A stretch of 64,000 nucleotides of DNA from Streptomyces sp. A0642. Its GTDB lineage: Bacteria > Actinomycetota > Actinomycetes > Streptomycetales > Streptomycetaceae. The DNA is taken from the NCBI RefSeq assembly GCF_004795105.1, contig NZ_SSBL01000019.1:1-64000 (forward strand), written 5' to 3'. A model generated the notes under the pieces. That model ran no database searches, was not told where the DNA came from, and was given only the letters and a program-made list of their open reading frames with translations. This document shows, one piece after another, positions 49,572 through 58,328 of the stretch; position 1 is the stretch's first letter; each line of letters opens with the position of its first letter. A program made the translations under genes and the position numbers.

Positions 49572-51575
49572 ATGACGGACATCAGCGCGACAGACTTCTT
49601 CCGACGGCAGGCAGGTGCCACCGCCGCACAGGCGGCCGAACCCAGCTTCGAGCACGAAGAGATCGACACCGGCGGCACGAAACGCCCGACAAAGATCCAC
49701 CTCCATGCCCACGACCCCGCCACCGGCGACCGCATGGGCACCCTTACCTACCACGTCCCCCGCCGCAAGGCCGACAAGATCCTCGTAGAGGAACTCGCCA
49801 CCAAGGAGACGCACCAGCGCAAGGGCGTCGGCTCAGCCCTCATGGACGAAATGCAGCGCCGCCACCCCGGCACCCCCATCGACCACGGCGACCGCACCCC
49901 TGCAGGAAAAGCCTGGTGGAATGGCTACACCAGGGACAAGAAGGTCACCCGAGGCCGCACCATGGCGTCCGCCTCCAAGCCCTGCCCCTGCTGTGGCGGC
50001 ACCGGTGAACACGGCATTGGCTCCGAGTGCTACCACTGCGACGGCGGCCGCACCGTACCCCCCGACAGCCCTGACGACGCCACCTGCGACGGGACCCTTC
50101 CCGACGGTGGCCACAGCAGGACAGCGTTGATCCGGACCGCAGAACTGGGCGTCTACGGCCCGCCCGATCGCTGGTACCACTCCTCCCCCCACAACCTCGA
50201 AGAGACCGGCTTCGAGGAAGGCCACACCAAGGCGGGTGCCGACCAGGAGTACGGCAAGCACTGGAACAGCCACCTCGGCATCCACCTCACCTCCCACCAC
50301 CTCACCGCCATAGAACTGGCCGAAGGCGTCTATGGGACGGTGCACCACGTCTCCTGGAGCGCACAGAACCCGAAGCACTACACCTCCGAACACGACCTGA
50401 CCCACGAGGCCCACGACTGGGCTGCGACGCACCCCTCGTTCAAACAGGACATGCCGCAGGTGAACGACCCCTACATGGGAGAGACCGAGACCAAAGAAAC
50501 AGCCCTCCGGCAGCACCCCCGGATAGATCAGGTTGCCCACGGCTTCCGCGACCACCTCAAGGCCCAGGGCCACGACGGCATCACCTACGGCAACGAGCAC
50601 GAAGGCCCGCGAGGCCACGTCTCCGCCATCGCCTTCAGCCCACACGAAGCCTCGATCGACGGCGCACACACCTGGGACGACGACGACGACGACCACCTCA
50701 ATCACCTCCCGGCCCGCCAGGCCACCACGACCCCCGTCCCGGACAACACCCAGCCCTACCAGCACCACCACGACTGGCTGCCCCGCGACCACTTCTTCGC
50801 CCCCGGGAAGAAGGGGCTCGACCCCCGCCTCTTCGACGGCGACCGCATGCACCCCGCCGTCCGCCAGCACCTGCTCGGCATGCTGCAGGGCTTCTGGTCC
50901 CCGAAGTACGGCGACTCCTGGCAGTCCTGGGCCCGGGTCTACCTCGCCGGATCCGAAGCCAGCCACTTCTACGGCAACGACGACCTCGACATCCTCATCG
51001 GCATCGACTACGACGCCGCCCGCCACCACGTCGATGCCTTCACCGGCGAACCCGACGGCGCCCTCGACAAGAAGCTCACCGACGAACTTCGCGAGGGCAT
51101 GAACAACGACCACTGCATGCTCCCGGGCCCCGATGGCGATGCCACCGGTCCGTACGAGAACACCTGGTACGTCAATCCCGGCAGCTACGACATCCGCGCC
51201 ATCAAGCCGTACGCCGCCTACGACATCACCCGCGACGAATGGGCCGTCCGCCCCGTCGAGGTCCCCGACGACTTCGGTCCCGAGAAACTCCCCGAATCCA
51301 CCTGGGACGTCTTCGACGCACTGAAGACCCTCATCAAGGCCGTCGGCGAGCTTCCCGCAGGAGTCCGCGAACGCGAGGGCGCGGCGTTGTACGATTACCT
51401 CCACACTGACCGCCACAGTGCATTCGGGCCCGACGGAACGGGCCTCTACGACCCCGCCAACGCCACCTGGAAGGCCCTCGACAAGGCCCCCGGTGCACCC
51501 CTGCAGCAGCTCATTGACTGGAAGCACGCCCACGACGGCGTGGCCGCCGCCACGGACCAGGAGAACGCAGCATGA
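49572..51575 (+). CDS. Polyvalent protein 1: GNAT, zinc, ART-like and NTase-like modules
   Basis: 667 aa. It begins MTDISATDFFRRQAG, like the next protein. Residues about 38-118 look like a GNAT acetyltransferase (acetyl-CoA loop QRKGVGSALM, 82-91). CPCC/CYHC (138-156) is a DnaJ-type zinc knuckle. 200-362 is an ADP-ribosyltransferase-like domain (WYHSSP, HWNSHLGIHLTS, HDGITYGNEHEG, SAIAFSP). 400-560 looks like a nucleotidyltransferase (LAGSEASHFYGNDDLDILIG). Such multi-enzyme proteins fit the 'polyvalent protein' concept of co-injected effectors. Strong GGAGGT site before the ATG. Confidence 0.72.
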   Translation: MTDISATDFFRRQAGATAAQAAEPSFEHEEIDTGGTKRPTKIHLHAHDPATGDRMGTLTYHVPRRKADKILVEELATKETHQRKGVGSALMDEMQRRHPGTPIDHGDRTPAGKAWWNGYTRDKKVTRGRTMASASKPCPCCGGTGEHGIGSECYHCDGGRTVPPDSPDDATCDGTLPDGGHSRTALIRTAELGVYGPPDRWYHSSPHNLEETGFEEGHTKAGADQEYGKHWNSHLGIHLTSHHLTAIELAEGVYGTVHHVSWSAQNPKHYTSEHDLTHEAHDWAATHPSFKQDMPQVNDPYMGETETKETALRQHPRIDQVAHGFRDHLKAQGHDGITYGNEHEGPRGHVSAIAFSPHEASIDGAHTWDDDDDDHLNHLPARQATTTPVPDNTQPYQHHHDWLPRDHFFAPGKKGLDPRLFDGDRMHPAVRQHLLGMLQGFWSPKYGDSWQSWARVYLAGSEASHFYGNDDLDILIGIDYDAARHHVDAFTGEPDGALDKKLTDELREGMNNDHCMLPGPDGDATGPYENTWYVNPGSYDIRAIKPYAAYDITRDEWAVRPVEVPDDFGPEKLPESTWDVFDALKTLIKAVGELPAGVREREGAALYDYLHTDRHSAFGPDGTGLYDPANATWKALDKAPGAPLQQLIDWKHAHDGVAAATDQENAA

Positions 51576-54500
51576 CCGACCTCAGCGCGACCGCGTTCTT
51601 TCGGCAGACTGGAGGAGTGGAGCAGTCCTACTTCCATGGCACTCGGTACCCGTTCAAGCCGGGCGACCTGATCGAGCCTGGACGGAAGTCGAATCAGGGG
51701 TACGGCGAGCCGAACGACCGGGTTTTCTTCACCCATCGCTCCGACATCGCCCACCACTTTGCCGAGTCAGCAGACGACCCTGAAGGCCACGAGGGCGCCC
51801 GCCCCCGCGTCTACCAGGTGGAACCCACCGGCCCCCACGAGATGGATACGGACGAACTGCCTGAAGATGCCAAGGCTGCCGGGTCCCGCCAGAGTCGACA
51901 CCCTCTTCGCGTGGTTCAGGAGCACGACTCCACCTACGTTCCCGAGCACGACAACGAATTTGAGCACGACGGGTGCGAGGAGTGCGGCGAGGCCATGACC
52001 AAGGAGCCTCACTGTGCGCACTGCGGCTACGGACACCACACCGCCTGCTGCGAGGAAGAGGGCAGCGGACACCGCACTGCCTCCACACGGGGGGTGACCG
52101 CGTTCTTCCAGCGTGCGGCAGCCAAGGGCAAGGACTTCGACTGGCCCACGGCTCAGCACTACCTCGCCGAGACCACCTTCACGAAGAACCACAAGCACCA
52201 GCCCTACGCCCACATCGGCGAAGCGCAGGACCACGCTGACCGGATCGCGGAGGCCGAGGGGATCTCCTCTCCAAGGATCGTTGACCGGCGAGGCGGCGGC
52301 GGAAGCGTGTACTGGCACAGCGGTCAGTACGGCGACAGTGGACCGGAGATCGGCCTCACCCCGGGCCACATGCACGAGGCCGCGCTCATCCACGAGATGA
52401 CCCACCACTTCCGGCACGAGACCGGACAGTCCGAAGGCCACGACGCCGCCTTCAGCCGGAACTACGGCGCCATGCTCTGGGACCATCACTCCCGTGGAGG
52501 CGACGCGCGCGCGGAGTTCAGCCACTACCACCAGGCCGCCGACAAGCACATGCGAGCCAATCCGGAGCACTACCAGGCCCCGCCGGACGCCGGGCCGGAC
52601 AAGACCACCGCTGCACTCCTCCAGCAGGCGGCCGAGCAGCCGCAGGAGTGGTACCACGGCTCTGGAGCGTCCTTCGACCGCTTTGACCTGGACAAGAACA
52701 AGACGGTTCAGGATGACGACGACGCCAAGCATTGGAACAGCCACCTTGGTGCCCACTTCACCAGCGACCACCGTGTTGCTCAGGAGTTCGCGCAGCGCCA
52801 GGGCGGAGGCCACGTCTACCACGCTCAGCTCAACCTGAAGAACCCCAAGCACTACGATTCCGAGCACGACCTGGACAAGGAAGCCGTTCACTGGGCCCAT
52901 GACAATGGCCACGACATGGGCCCGTCCTTCCGCAACCCGGCCTACCGGGCACAGACGGAGCCGGACGAGTGGCAGTTCCACATCAAGTACGGCGACGACG
53001 GCAACCCCCGGCCCGATGCCCGCGAGATCGCCCACGGCTTCCGCGACCACCTCAAGAGCCAGGGCCACGACGGCATCACCTACGGCAACGAGTTCGAGGG
53101 TGCCCACAACGGCTTCCATGCCGACGAGAAGCACACCAGTGCTATCGCCTTTCATCCCGACCAAGTGAAGATCACGCAGAGGCACGGAGGGAACGATGAC
53201 CACGGAAGCCCCCGAACCGCAGGACGAGGGAAACCACGGAGTCAGCCCCGAGCTGACCAGGGAGCTGCAGGAGAGGGCAAAGACGCCGACGGAGCAGCAC
53301 GTGCCGTGGGAGCAGCTGAAGGTGGAACTGGGGCTGTAGCCCCCCGGGCGGTCTCCTTCCATCCGGCCGCGCACAAGGAGATGAGCAAGCTCGACGCCGC
53401 GTCCCGCAAGCGCGTGGCCGCAACCGTCGACACCCTCGCTCAGGGCGGCGAGGGACTGCAGACCCACGCCCTGACCGGGCCGCTCAAGGGCTGGCGCTCG
53501 ACCAAGGCCACGCGCGGCCACCGAGTCCTGCACCGCGACCTTGACGACGGCACCCTCCACATCGGCTACGTCGGCCTCCACAACTACGACAAGGCCATCA
53601 ACCGCCTCACCGGCTTCTTCCGCCAGGCCGCCGACGGAGACACTCCGCAAGGCACCCTCGTGCGCGGCATGAACGTTTCCCTCGACCCGGCCAAGCACGA
53701 CTTCATCCACGACACCAGACAGCCTCTGCCCTCCCGCGCACACCTCCTGCTGTCCGAGCTCCACAAGCAGACCCCGGACATCGACAACGAGACGCTGAAG
53801 GGCGGCACGGGCGGCCTGGGAGAGTTCTGGACCCGCAACAAGGGCGTCTCCGACGACGCCGCCGCCTACCAGCACGAGAACCGCGCACCGGGCGAGAAGT
53901 CCACCACCGTGACGCTCCACGCCCACGAGCCCAGCGGCGAGCACTTCTGGCACGAGATGGCCGAAGGCCCCGACTACCCCGGCAACTACCGCGTACCGCT
54001 CCGCCCCGGCGCCCCCGTCGGCGTCCATGCCATCACCTGGGGCGAGCCCGGCGGCCACCAGCACCACTACGACTTCTCCCACACCGTCGACAAGCACGCG
54101 GCCCTCAGTGCCACGGCGCACTTCCGGAACCCGGTCCCCAAGCGCGCCGCCTTTCAGCAGGCACTCTTCGCTGAGGCGGCGGCCGTCGACAACTCCTCCG
54201 GCGTGATGGTGGCCCTCTCACCGCCGCCGGAGATTGCCGCACAGCTTGTTTACGAGGGTGGCCAGAGCGCCGACGACCTCCACGTCACGCTTGCCTACCT
54301 CGGCAAGAAGTCCGACTACACCAAGGAGCAGCTGGCCGCGCTGCCCGAGATCGTCAGCTCGTGGGCGGCCCGCCAGAAGCCCGTCACCGTCCGTACGGGT
54401 GGTGTTCTGAAGTTCTCCAACGCAGCCGAGGACCAGCACGTGCTCTGTGCGTCCATCGACATGCCCGGCGGCGCACAGTTGCACTCCGATCTCGCCCGCT

Positions 54501-54703
54501 ACCTGGAGGGACACGGCTACAACCTCCCCTCCGAGCACGGGTGGAACCCCCACATGACGCTCAAGTACGTGGACAAGCACTTCCGTTTCATGCCGCATGT
54601 ACCTGAACTTCAGTGGCAGGCTGTGATGGTGGAAACCCACATCGGAGGAACCTGCCACCAGACACGCCTTGGCACCATCCCTAACGGCAGGACCTCCTTC
54701 TAG
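51572..54703 (+). CDS. Polyvalent protein 2: Arr-like, zinc, protease-like, ART, RelE-like and 2H modules
   Basis: 1043 aa. Domains read in order: an Arr-type (rifampin) ADP-ribosyltransferase-like region, 18-125 (YFHGTRYPFKPGDLIEPG, VFFTHRSD, YQVEPTGP); Cys clusters, 135-160; a region with HEMTH (274-278) typical of zinc proteases; an ART-like domain, 359-540, paralogous to that of polyvalent protein 1; a RelE/ParE-like fold, 592-685 (FHPAAHKEMSKLD, GHRVLHRDL, LHIGYVGLH); a third possible ART-like domain, 695-845; and a 2H phosphoesterase-like domain, 876-1025 (HVT at 904-906, HMT at 994-996). The modules are separated by recurring TAFFRQAA-like segments. Starts at an ATGA overlap with polyvalent protein 1. 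Confidence 0.7.
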   Translation: MTDLSATAFFRQTGGVEQSYFHGTRYPFKPGDLIEPGRKSNQGYGEPNDRVFFTHRSDIAHHFAESADDPEGHEGARPRVYQVEPTGPHEMDTDELPEDAKAAGSRQSRHPLRVVQEHDSTYVPEHDNEFEHDGCEECGEAMTKEPHCAHCGYGHHTACCEEEGSGHRTASTRGVTAFFQRAAAKGKDFDWPTAQHYLAETTFTKNHKHQPYAHIGEAQDHADRIAEAEGISSPRIVDRRGGGGSVYWHSGQYGDSGPEIGLTPGHMHEAALIHEMTHHFRHETGQSEGHDAAFSRNYGAMLWDHHSRGGDARAEFSHYHQAADKHMRANPEHYQAPPDAGPDKTTAALLQQAAEQPQEWYHGSGASFDRFDLDKNKTVQDDDDAKHWNSHLGAHFTSDHRVAQEFAQRQGGGHVYHAQLNLKNPKHYDSEHDLDKEAVHWAHDNGHDMGPSFRNPAYRAQTEPDEWQFHIKYGDDGNPRPDAREIAHGFRDHLKSQGHDGITYGNEFEGAHNGFHADEKHTSAIAFHPDQVKITQRHGGNDDHGSPRTAGRGKPRSQPRADQGAAGEGKDADGAARAVGAAEGGTGAVAPRAVSFHPAAHKEMSKLDAASRKRVAATVDTLAQGGEGLQTHALTGPLKGWRSTKATRGHRVLHRDLDDGTLHIGYVGLHNYDKAINRLTGFFRQAADGDTPQGTLVRGMNVSLDPAKHDFIHDTRQPLPSRAHLLLSELHKQTPDIDNETLKGGTGGLGEFWTRNKGVSDDAAAYQHENRAPGEKSTTVTLHAHEPSGEHFWHEMAEGPDYPGNYRVPLRPGAPVGVHAITWGEPGGHQHHYDFSHTVDKHAALSATAHFRNPVPKRAAFQQALFAEAAAVDNSSGVMVALSPPPEIAAQLVYEGGQSADDLHVTLAYLGKKSDYTKEQLAALPEIVSSWAARQKPVTVRTGGVLKFSNAAEDQHVLCASIDMPGGAQLHSDLARYLEGHGYNLPSEHGWNPHMTLKYVDKHFRFMPHVPELQWQAVMVETHIGGTCHQTRLGTIPNGRTSF

Positions 54704-54741
54704 CACCTGCCGACCACCACACAGCCAGGAGACATCACCAC

Positions 54742-55389
54742 ATGGTCACCACCACACCGAAGGCCGCGCCGGAGATTCCCGAGCACATCCAGGAGGCTCT
54801 GGCCTCGGCAGAGAAGGCGGGATGGGACGTCGAGCGCCGGTCCCTGAGCGTCGTCATTATCCCGCCGAAGGGCAGCAGGCAGACGTTCTCGCTGACGACG
54901 CCGATGGCCCCGCCGCAGCTGAAGAAGAAGCTGGCCGATATGGGGCTGCTCAGCGCGGTGAAGAAGCAGGACGAGGCCGCCTCGGACGCCCCCGACACCG
55001 ACCAGAAGGAACCGGCCGGGCTCGTTTGTCCCGAGTGCCAGAAACCGTTCCGCAATGGTGCCGGGCTGGGGTCTCACCGCCGCAAGTCGCATGGTGTCCT
55101 CGGAACGAAGCGCAACAGGCCGACCGGGCGCCCTGCCGCCAAAGTGCCTACTCAGCGTAAGAAGGCTGCCCCCGTCGCCAATGCAGCCACCGCGCCGGTC
55201 GAGTCCGCCACCGAGCCCGGAATCGGGGCACTGGCCACCAGGCTCATCACAGAGATCCAGACGGCGGCCAGGGCCGAGTTTTCCGCCGAGCTGAAGGCGA
55301 AGGGTGATGAGATCGCCCTTCTGAAGGCGAAGGTCGAGGAGTTGCAGAAGTTCAAGGACGCCGTGATGGTGGCCGCTCAGGCTGCGTAA
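54742..55389 (+). CDS. Zinc-finger and coiled-coil protein
   Basis: 215 aa. A classical C2H2-like finger (CPECQKPFRNGAGLGSHRRKSHG) lies near 95-117, then a long basic Ala/Pro linker, then a C-terminal coiled coil (FSAELKAKGDEIALLKAKVEEL). The finger may bind DNA or protein and the coil oligomerise. ATG preceded by CAGGAG. The only clear C2H2 finger in the window. Confidence 0.68.
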   Translation: MVTTTPKAAPEIPEHIQEALASAEKAGWDVERRSLSVVIIPPKGSRQTFSLTTPMAPPQLKKKLADMGLLSAVKKQDEAASDAPDTDQKEPAGLVCPECQKPFRNGAGLGSHRRKSHGVLGTKRNRPTGRPAAKVPTQRKKAAPVANAATAPVESATEPGIGALATRLITEIQTAARAEFSAELKAKGDEIALLKAKVEELQKFKDAVMVAAQAA

Positions 55390-55456
55390 GCGAACTCGAC
55401 ACCCCCACCCACTGGCCAGTGCACTCGTGCGTGCGCTAAGGTGGGGGTCGTTCGCT

Positions 55457-55476
55457 ACCGCCAAGGAGGCCGCGCC
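55457..55476 (+). promoter_or_regulatory. ACCGCCAAGGAGG motif before 55477 gene
   Basis: The motif runs directly into the AGGAGG ribosome-binding site, and the ATG follows 8 bases later. A clear example of the recurring start-associated motif. Confidence 0.6.
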
Positions 55477-55968
55477 ATGCCCGCCACCCGCAAAACCGCC
55501 CCGGCCAGCAGGGTCGCCGATCTGTCGAGCGTGCAGATGACCCCCGTCATGACGCAGATGCACGAGGTCAGCGACACTCTCCGCGACCTCGCCGCCGCAG
55601 CCGCCGGACTCGACACCATCAACATGGACCTCACCGAGGCCGCCTGGGTCGAACGCCACCGCGCAGGAGACATCCTCACCGCCCAAGGCCGCCCCTACAG
55701 CGGCCGGGGCCACCTCTACAAGAGGCTCAAGGAGCGAGACATCGACGCCACCGGCGGATGGAACACCTCCCGGCTCCGCCCCGAGATCGACGAACAGCCG
55801 CTCCCGGACTACATCGACGAAGACGAGATCAAGGCCATCCGGGAACAGGCCGACGCCCTCCTCGCCCGCATCACGCGCATCCAGAACAACCGCGACCAGC
55901 AGTACCCCGCCGACCACGAGAACCGCCTGAGCGCCATCGAGACCTGGCACGTCACCCAGGCCAGCTGA
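55477..55968 (+). CDS. Phage protein of unknown function
   Basis: 163 aa. Start moved from 55441 to the ATG with AGGAGG. Contains a probable HTH-like segment (WVERHRAGDILTAQGRPYSGRGHLYKRL) and a helical C-terminus. Unrecognised; possibly a DNA-binding accessory protein. Confidence 0.58.
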   Translation: MPATRKTAPASRVADLSSVQMTPVMTQMHEVSDTLRDLAAAAAGLDTINMDLTEAAWVERHRAGDILTAQGRPYSGRGHLYKRLKERDIDATGGWNTSRLRPEIDEQPLPDYIDEDEIKAIREQADALLARITRIQNNRDQQYPADHENRLSAIETWHVTQAS

Positions 55969-55974
55969 AAAAAC

Positions 55975-56024
55975 CAACGCCCCCAGCGCGACCCATTGCC
56001 CGGGTCGAATCACTGAGGGCGTTG
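55975..56024 (+). terminator. Nested hairpin after 55477 gene
   Basis: 8-bp outer stem CAACGCCC/GGGCGTTG enclosing a 6-bp stem CGACCC/GGGTCG. A run of A lies at its 5' end, which would be the T-run for a minus-strand transcript, so it may be a bidirectional terminator. It is followed 45 bases later by the next start. Confidence 0.5.
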
Positions 56025-56069
56025 CCAGAGCCGAACCTCTTAGCCATCCCGCCAAAGGATTACCAAGAC

Positions 56070-57176
56070 ATGAGTTCAGTGGCCCACACTCAGGGTACCC
56101 GCCCCGCCCGCCTGGTGTCCGCACCCCCGACCTGGAGAACCAAGCTCTCCACGGTCAACTGGGACAAGACCCTCACCGACACCATGATCTACCTCCTGGC
56201 CCTCGGCGGGTTCTACGTCGGCTACCAGACCCTCTACACCCTCGCCCTGTACGTCGACTTCCCCCAGGACCAGGCCGTCGTCGTCGCTGCCCTCGCCGAC
56301 CTCGCGATCCTCGCCTACTCCCGCAAGGCCGTCCAGGAAGTCAACGCAGGCCGCTCCGCATGGGGCATCCGCGCCATCGTCACCACCTTCTCCCTCGGCA
56401 CCTTCGCCCTGCAGATCCGCGCCGCCTGGCCCGACCCCGTCGCCGTCGGCTTCCACGCCCTGCCCCCGGCCGTCTGGATCATCGGCCACGAAATGATGCT
56501 CCGAGGCAAGCTCCGCAACGCCAAGAAGATGCGCCGCGACCACGAAATCATCCAGGGCCTGCGCCCCGCCCCCCTCCCGGCCATCCGTAAGATCCACTGG
56601 ATCCTCTCCCCGTTCCGCACCTTCCAGGCGTGGCGCCTCACCAAGCTCTGGGAAGTCAGCCAGGACACCGTGATCAAGCAGCTCGCCAGCGCCTGGCAGA
56701 ACGACTCGAAGAAGAAGAACAAGCCCCTCCCCGCCGCCTGGCGCCGCGTCCTGATCGCCACCCCGGCCCCGGCCGCCACGCTCGACCGCATCACCATCAC
56801 CGCCACCCCCACCTTCAAGGCGCAGCCCCAGCCCCAGCCCAAGGCCATCATCACCCCCACCCCTGCCGCCCCCGCGCCGCGCCTTCAGCTCCTCACCGGC
56901 GGCAAGACCAACGCATCCCCCGCCGCCCAGGCCGCATTCCTCGCCGACCTCCCGGCCCCGCCCCCCAAGGGCAGCCGGACCGGCGACGACATCGCCGACT
57001 ACGTCACTATCGTCGATCAGCTCAGCCAGAAGCACGGCATCACCCTCACCGAGAAGGCCGTCGCCCAGCTCGCCGACTGCGACACCGGCCAGCTTTCCCG
57101 TCTTCGCGCCAAGGCCCGCGCCCCCAAGCCTCAGCAACTGACCGCCGTGCCCGCAGTGACCGCAGCAAGACCCTGA
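56070..57176 (+). CDS. DUF2637-type membrane protein with C-terminal HTH
   Basis: 368 aa. Start at 56070 (MSSVAHTQG) rather than 55758, because it follows a CCCGCCAAAGGA motif at correct spacing. Four transmembrane segments in 30-150 (IYLLALGGFYVGYQTLYTLAL, VVVAALADLAILAYS, IVTTFSLGTFALQIR, VGFHALPPAVWIIG) fit DUF2637, a family found with Streptomyces plasmid transfer/spread genes. A Pro-rich linker leads to a C-terminal HTH (LTEKAVAQLADCDTGQLSRL). Plasmid-like gene content supports the phage-plasmid view. Confidence 0.72.
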   Translation: MSSVAHTQGTRPARLVSAPPTWRTKLSTVNWDKTLTDTMIYLLALGGFYVGYQTLYTLALYVDFPQDQAVVVAALADLAILAYSRKAVQEVNAGRSAWGIRAIVTTFSLGTFALQIRAAWPDPVAVGFHALPPAVWIIGHEMMLRGKLRNAKKMRRDHEIIQGLRPAPLPAIRKIHWILSPFRTFQAWRLTKLWEVSQDTVIKQLASAWQNDSKKKNKPLPAAWRRVLIATPAPAATLDRITITATPTFKAQPQPQPKAIITPTPAAPAPRLQLLTGGKTNASPAAQAAFLADLPAPPPKGSRTGDDIADYVTIVDQLSQKHGITLTEKAVAQLADCDTGQLSRLRAKARAPKPQQLTAVPAVTAARP

Positions 57177-57240
57177 CGCCAATACCCTCATTGGGTCGGG
57201 TCGCTTCCCGCCGCCGGACGCCGCCGCTACCGTCTCTCCC

Positions 57241-57831
57241 ATGACACATGGGGGAGTACCGGCCAGCGGCGGCGTCCTGTCCGACGTCTGGATCAAGATC
57301 GACGGCATCTACTACTACTGCCGAGGCGAAGCCCCCGACGGCTCACCACGCCTCGCCCCACTCAACCACCCGCCCTACGGCAAGACCGTCTACGGCCTGA
57401 ACAGCAAAAACGGCCTGACCGTCGAGAAACTGCCCTACCGCCTGCGCACCGCCACCACCGTCATCCTGGCGGCCGCCGCCCTCGCGCTCGTTCTGATTCC
57501 GCTCGCCCTCGCCGGGAGCGACCCCATCCTGGCCTGGACCGCCACCCCCGTTGCCGTCGGCGCACTCCTCCTGCTTGCCGTCATCACGCAGACCGCGCAC
57601 CTGCGCCCCCACGACGCCATCTCTGCCGCCGAAGCACAACAGGCCGCCGACCAGGCGTACATCAATTCGGAGTACGACGCAGCCGAACGCCGCGCACGCC
57701 AGCAGGCCGCCAGCGCCCACAACACCCAGCAGTGGCAGGCCGCAGTCTGGGCCCAGACCGCCCAGATCAACCAGACACTCAACCCGGGCACCGACACCTA
57801 CCGCCCTTACGGCCAGTCCCCGCCCCTGTAA
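57241..57831 (+). CDS. Two-TM membrane protein
   Basis: 196 aa. A soluble N-terminus (VWIKIDGIYYYCRGEAPDG) is followed by two transmembrane segments (VILAAAALALVLIPLALAG and ATPVAVGALLLLAVITQ) and a long helical, Gln/Ala-rich cytoplasmic tail. The ATG lacks a clear ribosome-binding site. Location after the DUF2637 gene suggests a shared membrane function. The stop overlaps the convergent minus-strand gene by 25 bases. Confidence 0.6.
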   Translation: MTHGGVPASGGVLSDVWIKIDGIYYYCRGEAPDGSPRLAPLNHPPYGKTVYGLNSKNGLTVEKLPYRLRTATTVILAAAALALVLIPLALAGSDPILAWTATPVAVGALLLLAVITQTAHLRPHDAISAAEAQQAADQAYINSEYDAAERRARQQAASAHNTQQWQAAVWAQTAQINQTLNPGTDTYRPYGQSPPL

Positions 57832-58109
57832 CGGCCACCGCTCCGCCGCAGCTGCTCGGCCTCGTAGTCATCCAACTCGTTCTGCAGCCTGGCCTCACGG
57901 CACTCCACTTCGGACTGCGGCGACCACGGCCGCGCCGGAATCCGCTCCTGCTCCTCCGGCGCCCCACCGTGGACCATCAGCATCCGCTGCTGCCGGTAAT
58001 CCTTGTCCGTGTACGGCCGCACAACCCGGATCCGGCGCGACGGGGACGGCTCCTTGCGCACATACATGCGCCACAGTGTGCCCTCCCACCGCTGCGAATT
58101 CTCAGTCAT
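57807..58109 (-). CDS. Small phage protein
   Basis: 100 aa, highly charged and basic (KEPSPSRRIRVVRPYTDKDYRQQRML). Convergent with the membrane protein gene. The near-palindrome CATGGGG-ATTTA-CCCCATG at its start and in the stop of the upstream tiny ORF may control translation. Unknown function. Confidence 0.48.
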   Translation of the reverse strand: MTENSQRWEGTLWRMYVRKEPSPSRRIRVVRPYTDKDYRQQRMLMVHGGAPEEQERIPARPWSPQSEVECREARLQNELDDYEAEQLRRSGGRYRGGDWP

Positions 58110-58115
58110 GGGGAT

Positions 58116-58238
58116 TTACCCCATGAACAGCCCAACAGCAGCACAGAGCAGGAACAGGACGACAGGGCCCCAGAAGACGGCCAGGAGCACACTGAACGCC
58201 CTGACGTACGGGGAAGTTTGGCGGGTCACACCCCACAT
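58116..58238 (-). CDS. Tiny single-TM peptide, 40 aa
   Basis: Encodes MWGVTRQTSPYV followed by a hydrophobic segment (FSVLLAVFWGPVVLFLLCA) and AVGLFMG. The stop lies 6 bases before the ATG of the next minus-strand gene. An internal GTG start 9 bases later is also possible. Small hydrophobic peptides of this kind include toxins, holins and membrane regulators; none is proven. Confidence 0.4.
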   Translation of the reverse strand: MWGVTRQTSPYVRAFSVLLAVFWGPVVLFLLCAAVGLFMG

Positions 58239-58328
58239 TGTGGGGCCTGTAGAAGCGGGCGGGGTACGGCCTCGGAACGGCCGCACCAGAGCCACAGGAA
58301 TCCCCGCCCGCTACCCGTACGATATCCG

